Source: Dehalococcoidia bacterium
GTDB taxonomy: Bacteria; Chloroflexota; Dehalococcoidia; Dehalococcoidales; DAOWJC01
Reading direction: 5' to 3'
Length of the DNA stretch: 6,056 nucleotides
Assembly (NCBI GenBank): GCA_030640595.1
Contig: DAOWJC010000112.1
Span: 1-6,056 of the forward strand
Both the position numbers and the translations under genes were made by a program. The stretch's first letter is position 1. Each line of letters begins with the position of its first letter. Shown piece after piece: positions 1 to 5,725 of the stretch. The notes under the pieces were generated by a model. That model ran no database searches. It saw nothing but the letters and a program-made list of their open reading frames with translations, and was not told where the DNA came from.

Positions 1-3
1 CAA

Positions 4-528
4 TTGAAAATTCTCAGGGGCTACCTGAAGTGGGTTGACATTTGTAATGAGTGGTTAGCCAAGGGTTTTGCTTGGGTCATCGTCGGCCTCGTACTCGGCA
101 TGGTCTACTCCACCATAATGAGGTATGTATTCAACGAAGCTCCGCTGTGGACCTACGACATGACCTATAACCTCTACGCTCTTTTTTTCATGATGGGGGC
201 CGCTTATACCCTCCGTCTCAAGGGACATGTAAGGGTAGATGTCTTCTATCGGCTCGCTTCTCCAAGACGGCAGGCTATTATTGATATGTTCTTCGCCCTG
301 GTGGTCTTCTTCCCCTTGTTTATTGCCCTTCTTTACTTCTCCATGATTCATGTTCCCTTCTCCTGGCGGATAGGGGAAAAGGCTGTGGAGAGCGTCATAA
401 GATTCCCCCTCTATCCCCTCAAGACGATAATACCGGTGGTTTGCGTGATGATGCTGTTTCAGGGAGTGGCTGAATTCATTCGTGACCTGTTTCGTGTTGT
501 CACCCGAAGGGAGCTAACATGGAACTAG
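4..528 (+). CDS. TRAP transporter small permease subunit (DctQ family)
   Basis: This is the small membrane subunit of a tripartite ATP-independent periplasmic (TRAP) transporter. In this family it works with the large permease in the cytoplasmic membrane to take up a solute, usually an organic acid, using an ion gradient. The product is 174 aa if it starts at the TTG at position 4. Four hydrophobic segments are visible at about residues 22-43, 53-71, 91-116 and 139-160, as expected for DctQ. Family-like motifs are RYVFN (40-44), a W-x-x-D (49-52) where many relatives have an acidic pair, and GHVRVDV (74-80) after the second segment. It overlaps the large permease gene by 10 nt, so the two are probably translationally coupled. 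The frame is open to the window edge and no ribosome binding site can be seen, so the true start may lie upstream, although the N-terminal length looks complete. The substrate cannot be told from the sequence. Confidence 0.88.
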   Translation: MKILRGYLKWVDICNEWLAKGFAWVIVGLVLGMVYSTIMRYVFNEAPLWTYDMTYNLYALFFMMGAAYTLRLKGHVRVDVFYRLASPRRQAIIDMFFALVVFFPLFIALLYFSMIHVPFSWRIGEKAVESVIRFPLYPLKTIIPVVCVMMLFQGVAEFIRDLFRVVTRRELTWN

Positions 529-1847
529 AAGCCATTCTCCCCGCCCTAATGTTTGCCCTTGTCCTGGTCGGTGTTCTCTCCGGGTATCCCATTGGTTTCG
601 TCCTCGGCGGCCTGGCATTATCGTTCGGGTTGGTGTGCTGGGGACCGCAGGTTATACCGGCGCTTTTCTTCCGTTGCTTTATGGTGCTGAAAACCTATAT
701 CTTCGCTGCCATCCCGCTTTTTGTCTTCATGGGAATAATGCTGGAGCGCTCCGGGTCCTCAGAGAGACTGTTTCACGCCGCACACCTGTTGATGGGTGGT
801 TTGAGAGGTGGGCTGGGTATTGCCACCATTTTTGTCTGCACTATATTCGCCGCCGCTACCGGAATAGTCGGTGCCTCAGTGGTAACCATGGGACTTCTTG
901 CCCTCCCACCGATGCTCAAACGAGGCTATAATAAGGAGTTAGCTTCGGGGTGCATCCTCGCCGGAGGAACCCTGGGCATTCTCATTCCCCCCAGTATCAT
1001 GATAGTTGTCTATGGACCCATGGCAAACATATCAGTGGCTAGATTGTTCTTCGGCGCTTTCACACCTGGCCTTCTCCTTGCTGGGCTGTACGTAGCTTAT
1101 ATAGCTATCAGATGCTTTTTCCAGCCGCACCTGGGACCACCTATGCCAGTTGAGGACAGGAAGGCTGTTTCTCTGTCGAGGAAGCTTTACTTGACGATTA
1201 CCGGACTGGTCCCCCCGGTGTTCCTTATTATGTCTGTTTTGGGGATGATTTTCATGGGGGTAGCTGCTCCTACCGAGGCGGCTGCCCTGGGCGCCTTTGC
1301 CGCCATACTGTTAGCTGTCGGCTACCGCAAGCTTAACTGGCACTCCCTCAAGGATGTGACCTACACCACGGTTAGAATCACCAGCATGATTATGTTTGTG
1401 GTGCTCGGAGCTAGCATGTTCACTTCCGTGTTTATGGGTCTCGGCGGCGGGCACTTCGTAAAGGACCTTCTACTGGCCGTGCCCTTCGGCAGGTGGGGAG
1501 TTCTCATAGCAATGATGGTCATCGTCTTCATTCTGGGCATGTTCATCGACTGGATAGGCATAGTTCTCATCATCGTCCCCCTGTTCACCCCCATAGCCGC
1601 TACCTTAGGCTTTGACGCCATATGGTTTGCCCTTCTGGTCATGATTAACCTGCAGATGTCCTACTTAACGCCACCTTTCGCCTACGCCATTTTCTATCTG
1701 AGAGGAATTGCCCCTCCAGAGGTAACTATAGCTCACATATACCGGGGGGTCATCCCCTTCGTGCTCCTTCAATGGACTGGACTGATACTGTGCATCTTCT
1801 TCCCACAAATAATTTTGTGGCTTCCCGGCATGATGTTTGGGCAGTAA
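519..1847 (+). CDS. TRAP transporter large permease subunit (DctM family, mannitol/chloroaromatic-type subgroup)
   Basis: This is the large, transport-catalysing membrane subunit of the TRAP system. It has 442 aa, normal for DctM, and is hydrophobic throughout with roughly a dozen membrane segments. Recognisable conserved stretches are PLFVFMGIMLERSG (66-79), ATGIVGASVVTMG (113-125), GTLGILIPPSIMIVVYG (150-166) and a C-terminal LTPPFAYAIFYLRG (383-396). The last motif, together with the LERSG segment, resembles the subgroup annotated as mannitol/chloroaromatic compound TRAP permeases (COG4664 as I remember it). That name does not establish the substrate. The ATG start at 519 has a good ribosome binding site, AAGGGAG at 507-513, five nt upstream and inside the end of the small-subunit gene. 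The periplasmic binding protein normally encoded with these subunits is absent from the window; it could lie upstream of position 1. The next gene, panB, begins 50 nt downstream and is functionally unrelated. Confidence 0.95.
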   Translation: MELEAILPALMFALVLVGVLSGYPIGFVLGGLALSFGLVCWGPQVIPALFFRCFMVLKTYIFAAIPLFVFMGIMLERSGSSERLFHAAHLLMGGLRGGLGIATIFVCTIFAAATGIVGASVVTMGLLALPPMLKRGYNKELASGCILAGGTLGILIPPSIMIVVYGPMANISVARLFFGAFTPGLLLAGLYVAYIAIRCFFQPHLGPPMPVEDRKAVSLSRKLYLTITGLVPPVFLIMSVLGMIFMGVAAPTEAAALGAFAAILLAVGYRKLNWHSLKDVTYTTVRITSMIMFVVLGASMFTSVFMGLGGGHFVKDLLLAVPFGRWGVLIAMMVIVFILGMFIDWIGIVLIIVPLFTPIAATLGFDAIWFALLVMINLQMSYLTPPFAYAIFYLRGIAPPEVTIAHIYRGVIPFVLLQWTGLILCIFFPQIILWLPGMMFGQ

Positions 1848-1897
1848 CCTAAGAACCCTCATTTTAAAGGTATAAGGATAAACAGAGGAGACAAGAG

Positions 1898-2749
1898 GTG
1901 AAGAAAACCATCCTCGATTTTACTGAAATGAAAAGGAAAGGTGAGAAAATCACTTTTCTTACCTGCTATGACTATCCTACGGCTTGTCTTTGTGAAAAAG
2001 CTGGCTTTGATATGCTCCTGGTTGGCGACAGTGTCGGAATGGTAGTCTATGGCTACCGAGGAACTCTTCCAGTCACCATGGAACAAATGATTGTCCATTC
2101 TCAGGCAGTGAGGAGAGGGGCTCCCGACACCTTTATTGTTGGGGATATGCCTTTTCTATCTTATCAGCAGTCAGTTAAGGATGCCATTTGTAATGCTGGA
2201 AGATTTCATAAAGAGGCTGAAGTAGATGCCATAAAGCTGGAAGGTGGTCGACGAGTCATTAAGCAAATTGAAGGAATTGTGGATGCTGGAATGTCAGTTA
2301 TGGGGCATATTGGCTTGACTCCTCAGAGTTCAGGTCAGTTAGGTGGTTTTAAGGCTCAAGGCCGGACGGCTGAAAGCGCCATGGAATTGATTAGTGATGC
2401 CCTAGCAATAGAAAAAGCTGGCGCTTTTGCCATTCTACTGGAAGCCGTTCCCCCAGAACTAGGTAAAATAATTACCGAAAGATGCCGAATTCCTACTTTA
2501 GGGATTGGCGCCGGAATACATGTTGACGGGCAGATCCTGATTGTTAGTGATATGTTAGGTATGTTTGAGGCTTTTACTCCAAGGTTTGTCAAGAAATATG
2601 CGGCTCTGAGTGAAATCATTGAGAAAGCCTTTGGCGATTATATAGAAGAGATTAGAACCGGGAAGTTCCCCCAAGAAAAACACTGCTACAGAATGCTTGA
2701 GGGAGAATCAGAAAAGTTAAAGACGCTACTTGAGAAGAAGCATATCTAA
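1898..2749 (+). CDS. panB: 3-methyl-2-oxobutanoate hydroxymethyltransferase (ketopantoate hydroxymethyltransferase)
   Basis: PanB transfers a hydroxymethyl group from 5,10-methylenetetrahydrofolate to 2-oxoisovalerate, giving ketopantoate. This is the first committed step of pantothenate and CoA synthesis, in the cytoplasm. The 283-aa product is close to family length (E. coli about 264). Expected residues are in place: the metal-binding aspartates D44 (in VGDSVGM) and D83 (in VGDMPF), K113 and E115 (in IKLEGG), the GHIGLTPQS loop (136-144), and catalytic-type E182 in LLEAVPPE. GIGAG (202-206) and DGQ (210-212) also match. The GTG start at 1898 is supported by the purine-rich site GAGGAG at 1885-1890, seven nt upstream. 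The gene ends in tandem stops (TAATAA). No panC, panD or panE is nearby. Its Arg codons are AGA, AGG, CGA and one CGG, with no CGT or CGC, and it is more AT-rich than the genes on either side. It may be read through from the TRAP genes or have its own promoter; neither can be shown. Confidence 0.97.
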   Translation: MKKTILDFTEMKRKGEKITFLTCYDYPTACLCEKAGFDMLLVGDSVGMVVYGYRGTLPVTMEQMIVHSQAVRRGAPDTFIVGDMPFLSYQQSVKDAICNAGRFHKEAEVDAIKLEGGRRVIKQIEGIVDAGMSVMGHIGLTPQSSGQLGGFKAQGRTAESAMELISDALAIEKAGAFAILLEAVPPELGKIITERCRIPTLGIGAGIHVDGQILIVSDMLGMFEAFTPRFVKKYAALSEIIEKAFGDYIEEIRTGKFPQEKHCYRMLEGESEKLKTLLEKKHI

Positions 2750-2899
2750 TAAATCTCAACTGGACAGCTTAGGAATGTGCTAGCCAAAGATCCTATTCTA
2801 AAGGACGTTGTACTGCATAAAGTGTGGGGGCTGTCTGCTTGAATGCTTGGTTTTTCAACTAACTGCTGGACGTTATGGCAGTGGCTCTCGCTAGCTTTG

Positions 2900-2976
2900 T
2901 GGCGTCCCTGGCGGGATTCGAACCCACGACCCGCTGCTTAGAAGGCAGCCGCTCTGTCCAACTGAGCTACAGGGAC
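2900..2976 (-). tRNA. tRNA-Arg, anticodon UCU (CCA encoded)
   Basis: Read on the minus strand from 2976, the sequence folds into a complete cloverleaf. The acceptor stem GTCCCTG pairs with CAGGGAC (7 bp). The D-arm GCTC/GAGC encloses a 9-nt loop. The anticodon stem GCTGC/GCAGC holds the loop CTTCTAA, so the anticodon is TCT (UCU), reading AGA and possibly AGG. The variable loop has 5 nt, and the T-arm GTGGG/CCCGC encloses TTCGAAT. The discriminator base is G (2903), and the CCA tail is encoded at 2902-2900, giving 77 nt in all (74 without CCA). No intron or mismatch is seen apart from one T-G pair in the T stem. The gene converges with panB and lies downstream of dedA on the same strand, with its own likely promoter between them. 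No strong intrinsic terminator follows; there is only a weak 5-bp stem further on (2862-2882). Confidence 0.97.
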
Positions 2977-2989
2977 GACTTACTATTCA

Positions 2990-3019
2990 AATGTAGCACG
3001 GGATGTAAACATAGGTCAA
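2990..3019 (-). promoter_or_regulatory. Putative sigma-70-type promoter of the tRNA-Arg gene
   Basis: On the minus strand, TTGACC (3019-3014) matches the -35 consensus at five of six bases. It is followed after 18 nt by TACATT (2995-2990), a four-of-six -10 preceded by TGC, which makes it an extended -10. Transcription would begin a few bases before the mature tRNA 5' end at 2976, leaving a short leader as expected for a tRNA gene. The -35 lies inside an imperfect inverted repeat (3011-3034) just after the dedA stop codon. This is assigned by inspection only. Confidence 0.5.
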
Positions 3020-3040
3020 GATAATGACTCCTATCCAGGC

Positions 3041-3667
3041 TCATTTTGCTGGTTTGGAGTGTTTTATATGTCTATAAATATAAAAGGCAATAAGGGCAAC
3101 GATTAGAACACCGATGAGTGGGTCCAAAGGACGCATCACAGTTCGTATCTGTTCCCAGTGCTCACCTAGCAAGTAACCCCCGTAGGCTAACCCGGTACAC
3201 CAGATGAAAGAACCGAGAAAGGTATAGATTAAAAACTTGGCGAAGTGCATCCTGGCTATCCCAGCCGGGAGACTAATAAAGGTGCGCACTACCGGTAACA
3301 GCCGGGAGACGAAAATTGTCCAATCACCACTCTTCTCAAACCATCGGTCAGCTAGGTTAAGGTCACGACCGGATATGAGAATATATTTCCCATATTTCTC
3401 CAAAAAGGGGCGACCTCCCCACATACCTATCCCATAGGCGATAACCGAGCCGATAACGCAGCCTAGAGCCCCGTAGACACCAGCCAATAGCGTATATGTG
3501 ACTGGTAGAAACTGTTCTTTTATGAGCATCCAACCGGCAAGGGGCATAATTAGCTCACTGGGTAAGGGAATACAGGCACTCTCTATAGCCATAAGTGCCA
3601 CTACCCCCGGCCAGTGCATTGAGGTGTAGATATTACTTATAAAATCTAATAACGCTTGTTCCAACAT
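3041..3667 (-). CDS. DedA family membrane protein (SNARE-associated / VTT domain)
   Basis: This is an integral membrane protein of the DedA family. Members are implicated in lipid transport across the cytoplasmic membrane, including recycling of the undecaprenyl phosphate carrier, and in envelope homeostasis. The exact substrate here is unknown. From the ATG at 3667 the product is 208 aa, normal for the family. Diagnostic features, in that numbering, are the re-entrant segment ESACIPLPSELIMPLAGWM (29-47), the glycine-rich G-x-x-x-AYGIGMWGGR stretch (73-86), and the signature FVSRLLPVVRTFISLPAGIARM (119-140) with its two conserved arginines. A further hydrophobic segment follows at about 145-167, then a C-terminal one at about 182-199 and a basic tail. 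An in-frame GTG at 3694 would add nine residues, but it overlaps a likely -10 box. Neither start has a clear ribosome binding site, and the ATG gives the more family-like N-terminus. The gene diverges from dxs. Confidence 0.92.
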   Translation of the reverse strand: MLEQALLDFISNIYTSMHWPGVVALMAIESACIPLPSELIMPLAGWMLIKEQFLPVTYTLLAGVYGALGCVIGSVIAYGIGMWGGRPFLEKYGKYILISGRDLNLADRWFEKSGDWTIFVSRLLPVVRTFISLPAGIARMHFAKFLIYTFLGSFIWCTGLAYGGYLLGEHWEQIRTVMRPLDPLIGVLIVALIAFYIYRHIKHSKPAK

Positions 3668-3692
3668 ACACTTTGGAGTGTAGCAAATGAGC

Positions 3693-3721
3693 ACTATAAC
3701 ATCAAGCTAGGGCTTATTTAA
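3693..3721 (-). promoter_or_regulatory. Putative extended -10 promoter of dedA
   Basis: On the minus strand, TGTTATAGT (3701-3693) combines a TGN extension with a -10 that matches TATAAT at five of six bases. The -35 region is poor: TTAAAT (3721-3716) at 17 nt, or TTGTTA (3724-3719) at an over-long 20 nt. Transcription would start near 3686, inside the extra codons of the alternative GTG start, which favours the ATG at 3667 as the dedA start. This is assigned by inspection only. Confidence 0.4.
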
Positions 3722-3757
3722 CAAGTGGGTGTACATTCTATTTGCCATGGTATCAGC

Positions 3758-3787
3758 TTGACAGCAACTTGCCTACATTGCTAGTAT
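3758..3787 (+). promoter_or_regulatory. Putative sigma-70-type promoter of dxs-pgk
   Basis: A perfect -35 TTGACA (3758-3763) is followed after 18 nt by TAGTAT (3782-3787), a four-of-six -10 preceded by TGC (extended -10). Initiation would fall near 3794, leaving about 33 nt of leader before the ATG at 3827. It sits in the divergent gap between dedA and dxs, the only gap upstream of dxs. This is assigned by inspection only. Confidence 0.55.
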
Positions 3788-3826
3788 GAGGGTAACTCTC
3801 AAAATTAATTGGTGAGCAAGTTAACA

Positions 3827-5725
3827 ATGCCAAGATTACTGGATAAAATAGATAGTCCTACAGATTTGAAAGGGTTAACAGAGCAGGAGCTTAAGCAATT
3901 AGCTTCTGAGGTTAGACAAGAACTGGTGGCTGTGGTTTCGGCTAACGGGGGACATCTAGCCTCCAACCTGGGCGTGGTTGAACTGACTATAGCTTTGCAC
4001 CGGGTATTTGATAGTCCGCGAGACAAGATTGTATGGGATGTGGGGCATCAAACTTATGCTCATAAACTGCTCACTGGCAGGAGACAGAGTTTTGCCTCTC
4101 TCCGTCAATATGGAGGATTATCCGGTTTTACCAGCCGCAGTGAGAGCCAGCATGACCCATTTGGTGCTGGTCATGCCAGCACTTCGGTTTCGGCTGCCCT
4201 GGGTATGGCTATTGCCCGCGACCTTTCCGGCGATGATTACCACGTTGTCGCCGTTATTGGTGATGGGGCTATAACCGGAGGGATGGCTCTTGAAGCACTT
4301 AATCAGGTTGGGCACCTGGGCTCCAGACTCATCGTGGTTCTGAATGATAATGGGATGTCAATTTCACCTACGGTTGGGGCCTTGGCTAAGTTGCTAAGCA
4401 AAGTGCGCTTTGACCGCCGTTACCGTCGGGTACAGGAGAAAGGTGAGCGATTAATTACTGCTCTCCCGCTGGGTAGCCGGCTGTGGCAGACAAGCCAACG
4501 GGCTAGGAGCAGCCTTAAAGGTTTACTTATGCCAACCATGGTCTGGGAGGAACTTGGCTTTACCTATATGGGACCTATTGATGGGCATAACACTCGTGAA
4601 CTCGAAATAGCCCTTGCTCAGGCACGGGATTATCGTTTGAAACCAACCTTTGTCCATGTTATCACCACCAAGGGTAAAGGCTATCTTCCTGCCGAAGGCG
4701 ATGCTGTTTACTTTCACGGTGTGCCACCCAAACGCACAAGCACCAAAGCAATACCGACCTACAGTGAGGTATTTGCCCAGACTGTGCTTCGCCTCGCCCG
4801 CGAAAATCCTAAACTGGTGGCGATTACCCCGGCTATGCCCGAGGGGAATTGCTTGAGTATCGTTGAGGCTGAGTTCCCACAGCGTGTGTTTGATGTTGGA
4901 ATCTGTGAACAGCATGCCGTTACCTTTGCTGCTGGATTGGCTACCCAGGGTTTTATACCCATTGTGGCTATATATTCTACCTTCTTGCAGCGCGCTCTTG
5001 ACCAGATTATACATGATGTTTGCCTTCAGGATTTACCGGTCATTTTTGCTATTGACCGTGGCGGTATTGTCGGTGAAGATGGCGAGACCCATCAGGGGAC
5101 ATTTGACATCTCTTATCTAACCTTAATTCCTAATCTGATTGTAGCTGCACCCAAGGATGAAAATGAGCTTCAGCACTTGCTTTACACAGCAGTAAAATCA
5201 GACCATCCTATAGCTATACGATACCCCCGTGGTTCCGGGGTAGGGGTGGAATTGGACACAGAGCTACACCCAATTCCTATAGGTAAAGGGGAAATACTAA
5301 GGGACGGGGAGGATGTAGCCATATTGGCTATAGGGGTTATGGTAGCTCCTGCCTTTGAAGCTGCCCGGGAGTTAGCGGCAAAGGGCATTGAGTCCACTGT
5401 AGTTAATGCTCGTTTTGCCAAGCCACTGGACTCTAAACTTATAATCGGACTGGCCAGTCGGATTAAACGCATAGTTACGGTTGAGGAGAACGCTCTCAGT
5501 GGTGGCTTTGGCAGTAGCGTAGTCGACCTTCTCCAAAAATCAGGCATGAGCGATGTCCAGGTAAAAAGCATTGGTCTCCCCGATAAGTTTATAAAGCAAG
5601 GTGCCCAAGCTACCCTCCGCTCCGAGTACGGCCTTGATGCTAATGGAATAGTCCAACAGGTCTTAACCCTATTCCCCAACCTTGAACCTAATTCTTTGTT
5701 AAAGGTTAAATCCAGGGAGAGCTAG
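3827..5725 (+). CDS. dxs: 1-deoxy-D-xylulose-5-phosphate synthase
   Basis: Dxs condenses pyruvate with glyceraldehyde-3-phosphate, using thiamine diphosphate, to make 1-deoxy-D-xylulose-5-phosphate. This is the entry step of the MEP isoprenoid pathway and also feeds thiamine and pyridoxal synthesis. From the ATG at 3827 the product is 632 aa, the usual length. In order: GGH (41-43), WDVGHQ (70-75), GHAS (115-118), the ThDP/Mg motif GDG (145-147) ending in NDN (173-175), the GPIDGH loop (249-254), the pyrimidine-binding domain with catalytic-type E361 in CEQHAVT, YSTFLQR (383-389), and DRGGIVGEDGETHQG (410-424). A transketolase C-terminal domain with NARFAKPLD and EENALSGGFGS completes it. In-frame TTG (3809) and GTG (3812) codons would add up to six residues. 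I prefer the ATG because MPRLLDKI looks like a family N-terminus and GGTGA (3811-3815) could serve as its ribosome binding site, though at a long 11 nt. The stop codon overlaps the pgk start by one base. Confidence 0.97.
   Translation: MPRLLDKIDSPTDLKGLTEQELKQLASEVRQELVAVVSANGGHLASNLGVVELTIALHRVFDSPRDKIVWDVGHQTYAHKLLTGRRQSFASLRQYGGLSGFTSRSESQHDPFGAGHASTSVSAALGMAIARDLSGDDYHVVAVIGDGAITGGMALEALNQVGHLGSRLIVVLNDNGMSISPTVGALAKLLSKVRFDRRYRRVQEKGERLITALPLGSRLWQTSQRARSSLKGLLMPTMVWEELGFTYMGPIDGHNTRELEIALAQARDYRLKPTFVHVITTKGKGYLPAEGDAVYFHGVPPKRTSTKAIPTYSEVFAQTVLRLARENPKLVAITPAMPEGNCLSIVEAEFPQRVFDVGICEQHAVTFAAGLATQGFIPIVAIYSTFLQRALDQIIHDVCLQDLPVIFAIDRGGIVGEDGETHQGTFDISYLTLIPNLIVAAPKDENELQHLLYTAVKSDHPIAIRYPRGSGVGVELDTELHPIPIGKGEILRDGEDVAILAIGVMVAPAFEAARELAAKGIESTVVNARFAKPLDSKLIIGLASRIKRIVTVEENALSGGFGSSVVDLLQKSGMSDVQVKSIGLPDKFIKQGAQATLRSEYGLDANGIVQQVLTLFPNLEPNSLLKVKSRES

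Noticed and set aside
1361..1642. 93-codon minus-strand open frame within the large permease gene
   Set aside because: The Met/Thr/Arg-rich composition is the expected reverse reading of hydrophobic membrane-segment codons.
1803..1820. Perfect 7-bp inverted repeat CCACAAA-TAAT-TTTGTGG, considered as a terminator
   Set aside because: It lies inside the coding sequence of the large permease, is AT-rich, and is followed by CTTCCC rather than a T-run.
1848..1897. Promoter for panB in the gap after the TRAP genes
   Set aside because: TATAAG (1871-1876) resembles a -10, but there is no acceptable -35 at 16-18 nt and no TGN extension; only the ribosome binding site is convincing.
2862..2882. Stem-loop ACTGC/GCAGT downstream of the tRNA, considered as its terminator
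   Set aside because: The stem is only 5 bp with an 11-nt loop and no T-run on the minus strand.
2750..3040. tRNA-linked integration site (attachment repeat, integrase)
   Set aside because: I see no second copy of the tRNA 3' end and no integrase or phage-like gene in the window.
4523..5014. 163-codon open frame on the minus strand within dxs
   Set aside because: dxs is intact with all catalytic motifs in its own frame; the antisense frame lacks recognisable motifs and is a shadow.
5182..5679. 165-codon open frame on the minus strand within the end of dxs
   Set aside because: It lies opposite the conserved C-terminal domain of Dxs, is rich in low-complexity Ser/Thr/Pro/Ala/Arg, and resembles no family; a shadow frame.
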